Below are positions 7,981 through 14,958 of a stretch of DNA of 28,593 nucleotides, piece by piece. The translations under genes were made by a program, and so were the position numbers. The stretch is from Pseudomonadota bacterium (GTDB lineage: Bacteria > Pseudomonadota > Alphaproteobacteria > Reyranellales > Reyranellaceae). The stretch is from positions 1 through 28,593 of the forward strand of contig JAEWIV010000149.1 of NCBI GenBank assembly GCA_023386865.1. Reading direction: 5' to 3'. The notes under the pieces were generated by a model, which was not told the DNA's origin, did not search any database, and worked only from the letters and a program-made list of their open reading frames with translations. Each line of letters begins with the position of its first letter. Within the stretch, counting starts at the first letter, position 1.

Positions 7981-9069
7981 TCATTCGGCGGCGCTTAGCT
8001 CGATGGGCTGGCGCGCGTCCACGCGCTGCGCTTGCCGGTTCCCGCCCTGCAGCAGACGGTGATAGATCGCGACATAGTCGTGTGTCATGCGCGATGCCGT
8101 GAAACGCTGGTCGAAGACCTCGCGGATGCGACGGCGGTCGAGGTTGCCGACCAGGCCGACGGCCGACACCGCCTCCTCGACGCTGTCGACGACGAAGCCG
8201 GTGACGCCGGGGTCGACGACCTCGGGCACCGACCCACAGTTCCAGGCGATCACCGGCGTTCCGCAGGCCATCGCCTCGATCATGACCAGGCCGAACGGTT
8301 CGGCCCAGTCGATGGGGAACAGCAACGCCGAGGCGTTGCCGAGGAATTCCGACTTGTCGGCCTCGCCGATCTCGCCGACGTAGCGCACGTTGGCATGGCG
8401 CCGAACCAGCGGCTCGATCTCGTCGCGCCAATAGTCCCGGTCGACTTTGTCGATCTTGGCGGCGATGCGCAGTTCGCGCCCGCTGCGCGCGGCGATCTCG
8501 ATGGCTCGGTCGGGCCGCTTCTCGGGCGAGATGCGGCCGAGGAAGGCGAGATAGTCGCCGCGGCGCGAGGCGAGCGGCTGCAACAAGTCCCGCGGAAGGC
8601 CGTGATGGATGCAACCCGCCCAGTTCACCGGCGGCATGGGACGGCGCTGGCTCATGGAGATCGACACCAGCGGCACTTCGTCGAAGGCACTGTAGAGCGG
8701 ATGCATGTCGGCGAGGTCGAGCCGGCCGTGCAAGGTCGTCACGGTGCGCCAGGCGAAGTCGCGGATCACCGGGTAGTGCAGCATGTCGACATGGAAATGC
8801 AGCACGTCGAACGATGATGCAAGTCGGCGAACCTCGTCGAGCATCTTGAGATGGTAGGGGATCGGGTCCTTGACGTCGCTCAACCGCAGCGCCCGGGCCG
8901 TGCACGGCACCAGGCGGGCGCGCGTCAGCGAATCGCCGCTGGCGAACAAGGTCACGTCGTGGCCCTGTTCGACCAGTTCCTCGGTCACGTACGAGACGAT
9001 GCGCTCGGTACCGCCATAGTATGTCGGTGGCACGCTTTCCATGAGGGGCGCGACCTGGGCGATCTTCAT
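7981..9069 (-). CDS. Glycosyltransferase family 4 protein
   Basis: A 362-residue GT-B-fold retaining glycosyltransferase. The N-terminal acceptor half contains the glycine-rich YYGGTERIV segment (17-25). The C-terminal donor half begins near FLGRISPEKRPD (176-187) and contains the EX7E motif EPFGLVMIE, with Glu257 and Glu265, followed by AMACGTPVIAW. It would transfer a sugar from a nucleotide-sugar donor in the cytoplasm; the acceptor is unknown. ATG 9069 has GAGGGA five bases upstream. As the first gene of the operon with a debranching-type enzyme and an alpha-glucosidase, it may build the same glucoside or glucan that the other two trim; this is inference from context. Confidence 0.93.
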   Translation of the reverse strand: MKIAQVAPLMESVPPTYYGGTERIVSYVTEELVEQGHDVTLFASGDSLTRARLVPCTARALRLSDVKDPIPYHLKMLDEVRRLASSFDVLHFHVDMLHYPVIRDFAWRTVTTLHGRLDLADMHPLYSAFDEVPLVSISMSQRRPMPPVNWAGCIHHGLPRDLLQPLASRRGDYLAFLGRISPEKRPDRAIEIAARSGRELRIAAKIDKVDRDYWRDEIEPLVRRHANVRYVGEIGEADKSEFLGNASALLFPIDWAEPFGLVMIEAMACGTPVIAWNCGSVPEVVDPGVTGFVVDSVEEAVSAVGLVGNLDRRRIREVFDQRFTASRMTHDYVAIYHRLLQGGNRQAQRVDARQPIELSAAE

Positions 9070-9125
9070 TGGGGTCCCTCGCTCGGCATCCCGCCGGCTC
9101 GAGCCCGGGATACTATAAAGAACGC

Positions 9126-9151
9126 AACGATCTCACGGGGGAATTGGTTGC
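9126..9151 (-). promoter_or_regulatory. Candidate EcfG-type promoter of the GT4 operon
   Basis: Read on the minus strand, GCAAC (9151-9147), 17 bases and CGTT (9129-9126) match the alphaproteobacterial general-stress consensus GGAAC-N16/17-CGTT with one mismatch. The site lies in the 90-base gap before the GT4 start, leaving a leader of roughly 50 bases. Confidence 0.35.
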
Positions 9152-9159
9152 GACCCCGC

Positions 9160-9540
9160 TCAGGGCGGCGGTTTCACCGTGAACGGAATGTCGCCTTCGG
9201 TAACCTTGACGTCCTGCATGGTGCGCACCGCCCAGTGCAGCATGTAGTCGCCGGGCGGCAGGGTCGGCGCACGCGCGAACAGCACATCGGGCGCCGATTC
9301 CAGGCGCGGCTGAAGATGCTCGACGAGCCGGCCGTCGCGCCAGATCGACAGGCGCGAGTGGATATGGTCGACGGGCTGGTCGAAGCGCACGAAAAAGGCG
9401 CTGCCCGGCTCCCCGATCACGGCCCGCGCCTTGGGCGCGGAGTCGAGAACCTGAACGTCCTGCGCGCCCGCGGCGGCCGACAGCGCCATCGTGCACAATG
9501 CGAGCAGGCCGAGCGAGACCACGCGCCGGAGAAAGTCCAT
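9160..9540 (-). CDS. CopC-fold exported protein with a degenerate copper site
   Basis: A 126-residue protein with a hydrophobic signal sequence (about 1-26, ending near AAAGAQ) and a CopC/YobA-type beta-sandwich. Visible landmarks are the DSAPKA start, VRFDQPVD, the LPPGDYMLHWAV strand and the final GDIPFTV. Classical CopC binds Cu(II) through the mature N-terminal His and a later Asp-x-His. Here the mature N-terminus is about QDVQV and the second site reads QDVKV, so both histidines are missing and copper binding is doubtful. I chose ATG 9540; TTG 9558 would add six residues. It sits 48 bases after the Tat beta-helix gene and may share its transcript. No copper-resistance genes are nearby. 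Confidence 0.82.
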   Translation of the reverse strand: MDFLRRVVSLGLLALCTMALSAAAGAQDVQVLDSAPKARAVIGEPGSAFFVRFDQPVDHIHSRLSIWRDGRLVEHLQPRLESAPDVLFARAPTLPPGDYMLHWAVRTMQDVKVTEGDIPFTVKPPP

Positions 9541-9588
9541 GCGGGATAATTTCGTCAATCATGCAGGGAGTAAAGGCGGAAGTGGAGG

Positions 9589-10626
9589 TCACACGACCTT
9601 GACAGCGATGTCGTTCGACACGTCGACCGTCGACCGATCGCCCGAGGCGCGCAACAGCACCGAGCCTTTGCCGGCCGCCTTGGCGTACTTCATCTTGCCC
9701 TCGAAGCCGCCGTAGCCCTCGATGCGGCAGCCGTCGAGCAGCATGCTGCCGCCGTTCAGGAAGGCATCGACCAGATAGGGCTGCGACTTGTAGGTGCTGG
9801 CGCGGCACGCGAACAGGCGGCCCTCGTTGGCGAGCTTGATGCCGCAGCCGCCGTTGTTCTCGAAGCCGCACCCTATGGCCATGGAGAAGCCGCTGGTGGC
9901 GAGCAGGCCCGGCCCCTTGTTCTCGACGAAATAGGTCTGCGATATGTTGAGATCGCGCGGCTCCTGGTAGGGGATGCTGCTCTGCGTCTCGATGCCGGCA
10001 TTGCCGTTCTTGCGCATCTGGCCGCCGAAGATCGCGATCGCCGAGACGATGCCGATGTCGCCGATCGACCCGTTGTTGCGGAAGGTCATCCCGTTGCGCC
10101 CGTTGTCGGCGCAGGTGACGGCGTGGCATTCGCCTTCGAACACGCTGCCGTCGAAGTGCAGCCCGTCGCGCGCGAAGTGCTCGATGTCGAGGTTCATCAG
10201 CTTCCAGCTGTAGAGCCAGCTGTGGTTGGTGAGGCACTCCAGGCCGATTGCGTCCCGCGCCGGGCTGGCGGCGAGGAAGGTGCCGTTCAGGATCTTCATG
10301 CCGCGCAGCGCCACGTTCCTGGCGCGCGGGGGAATGCGGATGGTGATGGCGCGCCTGCTCGCGTCGTTGTAGTCGGCGATCAGCTTGGCGCCGTTGAGGT
10401 CGAGCCCGGGCCCGAGCAGGTTTTCGGTGACCTCGATCAAGATCGGCCGGCGCAGTCGCACATTGCCGCCGCGCCAGTCCAGGACGTCGCCGGCGGCGAA
10501 CTTGGCGCGCAAGGCCTCCTCGAAGTCCGCGGGGTCGGTCTCCTTGGCGCGCGCGAGGGCAGGGGCGGCAACGGCCGCAGCGGTCGCCGACGCCGCGGTA
10601 ATGAACGTCCGTCGGGTCGTGGGCAT
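9589..10626 (-). CDS. Tat-exported right-handed beta-helix repeat protein
   Basis: A 345-residue exported protein. I placed the start at ATG 10626, which opens a clear twin-arginine signal: TTRRTFI at 3-9, a hydrophobic alanine-rich stretch, then an ALARA cleavage site near residue 26. The mature part shows repeated short turns (LRGMKILNGTF, GMTFRNNGS, GNAGIETQS, CGFENNGGCGIKLAN) typical of pectate-lyase-like parallel beta-helices, and it resembles the twin-arginine-translocated repeat proteins grouped in TIGR03808. Such folds often bind or cleave polysaccharide, but no catalytic set is obvious. It is divergent from the AsmA gene across a 106-base gap. The frame stays open further upstream, but that extension is arginine-rich and unlike a protein start. 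Confidence 0.8.
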   Translation of the reverse strand: MPTTRRTFITAASATAAAVAAPALARAKETDPADFEEALRAKFAAGDVLDWRGGNVRLRRPILIEVTENLLGPGLDLNGAKLIADYNDASRRAITIRIPPRARNVALRGMKILNGTFLAASPARDAIGLECLTNHSWLYSWKLMNLDIEHFARDGLHFDGSVFEGECHAVTCADNGRNGMTFRNNGSIGDIGIVSAIAIFGGQMRKNGNAGIETQSSIPYQEPRDLNISQTYFVENKGPGLLATSGFSMAIGCGFENNGGCGIKLANEGRLFACRASTYKSQPYLVDAFLNGGSMLLDGCRIEGYGGFEGKMKYAKAAGKGSVLLRASGDRSTVDVSNDIAVKVV

Positions 10627-10698
10627 GATCGACAGTGTCCTGCGGCGCCGGCCGCCCGGCGAGTGATCGAGTTGTGGCTGGCATTGGACGGCAAGCCT

Positions 10699-10723
10699 GG
10701 AACAAAGCAGGGGACGCGCCGTT
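10699..10723 (+). promoter_or_regulatory. Exact EcfG-type promoter match just before the AsmA gene
   Basis: GGAAC (10699-10703), 16 bases and CGTT (10720-10723) match the alphaproteobacterial sigma-EcfG consensus exactly. The -10 element ends only nine bases before ATG 10733, so a start site six to eight bases further would give a leaderless or nearly leaderless mRNA. Confidence 0.45.
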
Positions 10724-10732
10724 TCCCAACGC

Positions 10733-12673
10733 ATGGCCCGTCTCCTGAGGTTCACGGCCTGGACGGCCGGGGTCTTGGTGATCCTGATCGCCGGTGTGAT
10801 CGGGGCGGCATACTTTTACGTCACTTCGGATGATTTCCGTGGCCGGATCGAGGGCCACGCCAGCACGCTGTCCGGCCGCAAGACCACGATCGCCGACGTC
10901 TCGGTCGATTGGGGCTTCACGTCGCATGTGCGCCTCGGCGGCGTCCAGCTGGCCAACGCGGAATGGGCCAAGGAACCCCATATGCTGAAGGCCGAGCAGA
11001 TCGACTTCGAGATCCGCCTGTGGCCCCTGCTGAAGGGGGACCTGGTGCTGCCGCGCCTCACCCTGCGCAAGCCCGAGATCGTGGTCGAGAAGGGCGACAA
11101 CGAGCGGCTGAACTGGGAACTGGGCGAGGCGCCGGCTGCGGCTACCGCGGCGAAGCAAGCGGTCGAGCCCGACAATCGTTTCGAGACGCCCCTGATCGGC
11201 CGCCTCGAGGTGACCGACGGCAAGCTCAGCTACCGCGATCCCAAGCGCAAGCTCGATCTCGACGGCACGGTCTCGACCGCCACCGGCCAGGCCGGCGAGC
11301 AACCGCAGGCCGAGCTGCAGCTCAACGGCAAGCTCGAAGGTCAGCCGCTCGCCCTGCGTTTCGTCGGCGGATCGATCGTGATGCTGCGCGACACCGAGCA
11401 GCCCTATCCACTCGATCTCGACGTCACCTTCGGCGCCACCAAGCTCAAGGCCAAGGGCACCGTCATGGATCCTTTCCAGTGGACTGGGGCGGACGTGCAG
11501 CTGTCGCTCTCGGGCCACGATCTCGCCGATATCTATCCATTGCTCGGCATCCCCGGCCCGCCGACGCCACCCTACAACGTCAGCGGCAAGCTGCTGCGCG
11601 AGTCCGGCGTCTGGAAGTTCACTCAGAGCAAGTGGCGGGTCGGCGATAGCGACCTCACGGGCGACGTTTCGGTCGACACGCGCCGCAAGCCCGGCCACCT
11701 CACGGCCAGGTTCGCTTCGCAGAAGCTCGTCTTCGCCGACCTGGCGCCGTTGGTCGGCGCGCCGCCCGACAAGCCCGGCGGCACCGTCTCGCCGCGGCAG
11801 CGGCAGACCCAGCAGCAGCTCGAGGCCACCGGGGATCTTTTTCCCAACGTGCCCCTCAAGGTCGAGAAGCTCAGGGCGATGAACATGGACGTCACGCTCG
11901 ACGCCAAGCGGGTGATCGCGCCCAGCTACCTGCCGGTGCAGGCCTTGTCCTTCCGCGTCGTGGTGCAGGACGGCGTGGCGACGGCCAAGCCGCTCACCCT
12001 GATCCTGTTGGGCGACGGCCAGAGCGCCGGTGCCGGCAAGATCGCGGGCGAGCTCGTGGTCGACGCCAAGACCGACACGCCCAAGGTGCGAACCAGCCTG
12101 GCCTTGAGCGACATCGAACTGCGCAACTTCTTCCGCAACTCCCGCTACTTCGACGCCACCTACGGAAAGGTGCAGGGGCGCGTCGTGCTTGCCGGCACGG
12201 GACGCTCGCTGGCGCAGGTCATGGCGACAGCCGACGGCTACATCGCCGCCGCCCTCGGCGGCGGCTCGGTCTCCAGCCTGATGGTGAGCCTCGCCGGCTT
12301 GCAGATCTTCGACGCCCTGATCCTCTATGTCACCGGCGACAACCGCATTCCCATCAAATGCGCTATCGGCCGGCTGAACTTCAATCGCGGCACCGTCACC
12401 TTCGACCGCACCTTGCTCGACACCCAGAAATCGGTGCTGCGCGTGCAGGGCCAGGCATCGCTGATCACTCAGGCGGTCAAGGCCGAGATCGACGCCGACG
12501 CCAAGCAGTTCGATCTCCTGGACTTGCATGGGGCCGTGGTGGTGCAGGGCAAGCTGCGGCAGCCGCAAGTGTCGCTCGGCCGCGTCTTCCCCATCCCGAC
12601 TCCGGTCATCGGGACCGCCAAGGACGTGGCCTGCGGGCAGGCCACGCAGCAGCTCTTTTCTGGTCAGCAATAG
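10733..12673 (+). CDS. AsmA family membrane-anchored protein
   Basis: A 646-residue protein with one N-terminal membrane anchor (about residues 8-30) and a long periplasmic body of beta-rich repeats. The N-terminal segment, with GRKTTIADVSVDWGF (50-64), and the C-terminal GTGRSLAQVMATADGYIAAAL region are typical of AsmA. AsmA-like proteins are thought to form bridge-like grooves for phospholipid transport between membranes, or otherwise influence outer-membrane assembly. An AGGGGA stretch lies about 17 bases before ATG 10733, too far for a good ribosome binding site. Together with the promoter-like element ending nine bases upstream, this suggests unusual translation initiation or a start further in. 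A small membrane-protein gene follows on the same strand after 120 bases. Confidence 0.9.
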   Translation: MARLLRFTAWTAGVLVILIAGVIGAAYFYVTSDDFRGRIEGHASTLSGRKTTIADVSVDWGFTSHVRLGGVQLANAEWAKEPHMLKAEQIDFEIRLWPLLKGDLVLPRLTLRKPEIVVEKGDNERLNWELGEAPAAATAAKQAVEPDNRFETPLIGRLEVTDGKLSYRDPKRKLDLDGTVSTATGQAGEQPQAELQLNGKLEGQPLALRFVGGSIVMLRDTEQPYPLDLDVTFGATKLKAKGTVMDPFQWTGADVQLSLSGHDLADIYPLLGIPGPPTPPYNVSGKLLRESGVWKFTQSKWRVGDSDLTGDVSVDTRRKPGHLTARFASQKLVFADLAPLVGAPPDKPGGTVSPRQRQTQQQLEATGDLFPNVPLKVEKLRAMNMDVTLDAKRVIAPSYLPVQALSFRVVVQDGVATAKPLTLILLGDGQSAGAGKIAGELVVDAKTDTPKVRTSLALSDIELRNFFRNSRYFDATYGKVQGRVVLAGTGRSLAQVMATADGYIAAALGGGSVSSLMVSLAGLQIFDALILYVTGDNRIPIKCAIGRLNFNRGTVTFDRTLLDTQKSVLRVQGQASLITQAVKAEIDADAKQFDLLDLHGAVVVQGKLRQPQVSLGRVFPIPTPVIGTAKDVACGQATQQLFSGQQ

Positions 12674-12793
12674 GCCCGGCCAGTCCCCGGACCCTGGGAG
12701 GCCGTTGGCCGGCGACCAAGCCCTTCATCGCGACACCTCACTCAAGGTATAAGGGATCGGGGCGGAGCGAGGGCAGGAAGAGGACTGGTCGCG

Positions 12794-13204
12794 GTGGCAG
12801 GTCGGCAGACGACGAGACGCAGGGCAAAGACGAGTTCCCAGGCTTCACCGCGGGGTGGCCGCGCCTTCCGCCCTGCCCCCACCACCGGTTTCTGGCCGGG
12901 CCAGCAGGGTTACGCGATCATCCCCTGGTGGAATCCGCTGCACTGGAACTGGCGGCGCGGGCTGGTGCGCCTGTGGCTGCTCGCCTCGCTCGTATGGGCC
13001 GGCTACTGGCTCTACAATCTCCAGCTCGCCTGCGCCTTCTGGTTCGCACCCTGGTGCGAGGCGCCGGCCCATGTCGAGTGGCCCAAAGGCAGCATGGTGC
13101 TGGGCTTGGCAATGGTGCTGCTGAGCGGGCCTCTTTTCATGCTGGCCATGTGGTGGGTCGTGCGCTGGGTGGTCCGAGGTCTGCTGGCGCGCCGCGCCCG
13201 CTGA
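12794..13204 (+). CDS. Tryptophan-rich small membrane protein, function unknown
   Basis: A 136-residue protein starting at GTG 12794, with an AGAGGA stretch nine bases upstream. No in-frame ATG allows a sensible start. After a basic, disordered N-terminus (1-30) come an aromatic segment (about 33-54), a first membrane helix (about 55-75), a short loop containing two cysteines, and a second helix (about 100-123) ending in arginines. Fourteen of 136 residues are tryptophan, many at predicted membrane boundaries. I recognise no family. It is convergent with the VOC gene, with 22 bases between the stops. The 120 bases upstream show no strong promoter; TATAAG at 12748-12753 is a weak -10 candidate. 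Confidence 0.72.
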   Translation: MAGRQTTRRRAKTSSQASPRGGRAFRPAPTTGFWPGQQGYAIIPWWNPLHWNWRRGLVRLWLLASLVWAGYWLYNLQLACAFWFAPWCEAPAHVEWPKGSMVLGLAMVLLSGPLFMLAMWWVVRWVVRGLLARRAR

Positions 13205-13226
13205 TCCGGCGAGACGCCCTGAAAAT

Positions 13227-13634
13227 CTACTTGTAGGACGAGATCTCGATCAGGCTGCCGTCGGGATCGCGACAATAGACCGAGACGATGGTGCCGCGGG
13301 CGCCGCGCTTGTCGGTCGGACCTTCGATGACATGGACGCCGCAGGCCCGCAGATGATCGGCGACTGCCTGGGGCGTGGCTCCAGTCAGGAAGCACAGGTC
13401 GTCGCTGCCTGCCCGTTCGTGGTCAGCCGTGAACCATTCCTCCTTGCTGGCCGACAGCGGCCGCAGATTGATCTTCTGGCTGCCGAACTTCATCGATGTG
13501 CGCCGCAGCTTGCCGGGCCCGGGATCGAAATCCTCGCGCGTCATGCCGAGCACGCGCTGGTACCAGGCGGCGGCGGCCTCGACGTCGCGCACATTGATGA
13601 CGAGGTGGTCGAGAGCTTCGACGGCGAGCGGCAT
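13227..13634 (-). CDS. VOC (glyoxalase/bleomycin-resistance/dioxygenase) superfamily protein
   Basis: A single 135-residue VOC domain made of two beta-alpha-beta-beta-beta modules. The start LDHLVINVRDVEAAAAWYQRVLG (8-30) and end VYCRDPDGSLIEISSY (119-134) are strongly typical. His10 and Glu130 are the probable metal ligands. The length fits stand-alone VOC proteins of the virulence-associated type, which include metal-dependent enzymes and antibiotic-binding proteins; the substrate is unknown. ATG 13634 has GGAGG eight bases upstream. Its start lies 39 bases after the DsrE-like gene on the same strand, so it may be the last gene of the preceding envelope operon, though its own strong ribosome site also allows independent expression. 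Confidence 0.9.
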   Translation of the reverse strand: MPLAVEALDHLVINVRDVEAAAAWYQRVLGMTREDFDPGPGKLRRTSMKFGSQKINLRPLSASKEEWFTADHERAGSDDLCFLTGATPQAVADHLRACGVHVIEGPTDKRGARGTIVSVYCRDPDGSLIEISSYK

Positions 13635-13673
13635 GGCAGGCGCCTCCTCTCGCCGATGCTATCACATCCGTGA

Positions 13674-14165
13674 TCAGGGACGGACGTATGTCCAGCCCTG
13701 TTCCTGCAGTTCCATCAGGCGCACCACGCCAGATTTCACCAGGGTGGCCTGGGCCACCAGCGGGATCGCCTTGTTCTCCGCCTTGCCCATGTTCTCCTGG
13801 GTATTGCCGCAGGCCTTGAAGGAGATGGCCGGACTCTTGTCGGCAATCGCCTTGATGCGATCCTTCACCGGCGAGGTGTCGTCTCGCAGCATGTGCAGGC
13901 CGGGGCCGAACGTGACGATCTCGATCTCGATCTTCTCGCCGCGCTCCCTGTAGTATTGCTCGACGTTCGTCGCGTTGTTCAACGCGAGAGTCATCGTCGC
14001 CGGCTCGTTGCTGTTGACCTGCAGCACGAGGCGATGGGCTTTCTTGGACGCCACTGCCGGTCCTGTCGCGGTCAGCTCCTTGCTCTGCGCCATGGGCGGC
14101 AGAGCGAGCAGGAAGAAAGCGGCGCACACCGCCGCCAGGCGCATCGCCCGATCGAACCTTGTCAT
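13674..14165 (-). CDS. Exported DsrE/DsrF-like protein
   Basis: A 163-residue protein with an N-terminal signal sequence (about 1-28, ending in PPMAQS) and a DsrE-like Rossmann domain. Visible landmarks are HRLVLQVNSNEPATMTLALN (44-63), IEIVTFGPGLHML (81-93) and FKACGNTQENM (116-126), whose Cys119 is at the usual DsrE sulfur-site position. DsrE-family proteins in the cytoplasm relay sulfur; a periplasmic version with a single cysteine may do redox or persulfide chemistry, but that is inference. The start ATG 14165 has GAGGAGA five bases upstream and follows the TagO/VasI-like stop by ten bases, so it belongs to the same operon. Confidence 0.85.
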   Translation of the reverse strand: MTRFDRAMRLAAVCAAFFLLALPPMAQSKELTATGPAVASKKAHRLVLQVNSNEPATMTLALNNATNVEQYYRERGEKIEIEIVTFGPGLHMLRDDTSPVKDRIKAIADKSPAISFKACGNTQENMGKAENKAIPLVAQATLVKSGVVRLMELQEQGWTYVRP

Positions 14166-14175
14166 CGTGCTCTCC

Positions 14176-14958
14176 TCAGTTGGGTCGCCATTTGCACGGG
14201 CCGGCCAGCCGGGCGACCAGCGCCTTGATGCCGGGCAGGTCGTATCGCCCCTCGAGCGCTTCGCCTTGTCGGTCGGCGACGCGGAAGGTGATGGCGCCGT
14301 CTTCCGGAAGAGACATCAGAAACCTGCCGACATCTCCTTTGAGGGCGATGCCGCCGCCCGACGATGCCGCCCCGGTGGTCACCATGACCGGCGCCGCGTC
14401 GTCGATCGTGTAGCTCACCACGTGGTCCTCGGCGCGAGGCATCGGAGGCGCGCCGCGGACCACCATCTCGCTGCGACCGCCGCGGCATTGGATCGAAAGC
14501 TGCAGGACGCCGTTGGATCCGCCGCTGGACGACGCGGTGGCGATGGCGACCGGCGAATAGTCGACGGGCGATCGCGTCTCGCTGACGATCCACTGGCCGC
14601 TGGGTGGCGGCGCAGCCGGGGCGGCTTTGGCAAGAGGACGGGCGACCGCGGGTGCGGCGACCGGGGCGGGAGCAGTAGCGGGCTCAGGTGCGGGTACGGC
14701 GGCCGGCGCGGGCGTCGGCGTATGCGTGGGCGCAACCGCTGCTGTCGGTGCGGCTGCCTCGGCCGGTGCAGGGCCGGCCGCCGGTGTCGCCGCCACCTGG
14801 GGCGGCGCTGGCGGACCGCCGGCAAGCTTTTCCAGGCAGCGCATCCGCTCGGCATAGGAGGGCAGCGAACAGGCACTCAACGCATCGCTGCCGACTTGCC
14901 CGAACGCCGGCGCGCTCATCATCGCGAACACCGCAGCGGGGACCGCCGAGGTCTTCAT
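14176..14958 (-). CDS. Secreted protein with a TagO/VasI-like C-terminal domain
   Basis: A 260-residue exported protein. ATG 14958 opens a signal peptide (about 1-20, ending in APAFG) and overlaps the TAXI stop as ATGA, so translation is coupled. Next come a small region with two cysteines (CSLPSYAERMRCLEKL, 30-45) and a long Ala/Pro linker (about 48-120). The C-terminal domain contains WIVSETRSPVDYSP, LQLSIQCRGGRSEMVV, VSYTIDD and a final YDLPGIKALVARLAGPCKW. These resemble the VasI/TagO family (PF11319), whose members often accompany type VI secretion systems. No type VI genes are present here. The family call rests on motif memory and should be confirmed by profile search; the role in this operon is unknown. 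Confidence 0.75.
   Translation of the reverse strand: MKTSAVPAAVFAMMSAPAFGQVGSDALSACSLPSYAERMRCLEKLAGGPPAPPQVAATPAAGPAPAEAAAPTAAVAPTHTPTPAPAAVPAPEPATAPAPVAAPAVARPLAKAAPAAPPPSGQWIVSETRSPVDYSPVAIATASSSGGSNGVLQLSIQCRGGRSEMVVRGAPPMPRAEDHVVSYTIDDAAPVMVTTGAASSGGGIALKGDVGRFLMSLPEDGAITFRVADRQGEALEGRYDLPGIKALVARLAGPCKWRPN

Noticed and set aside
4112..8102. Long plus-strand open frames opposite the carbohydrate operon
   Set aside because: Their products are Arg/Gly/Val/Asp-rich with no recognisable motifs, whereas the minus-strand frames carry intact catalytic motifs.
9113..12670. A very long open frame of over 1,100 codons on the minus strand
   Set aside because: It runs antisense to the AsmA gene and out of frame through the Tat beta-helix gene. 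Its translation is dominated by His/Arg/Gly/Gln as expected of a shadow frame in GC-rich DNA, while the real genes have clear domains and signals.
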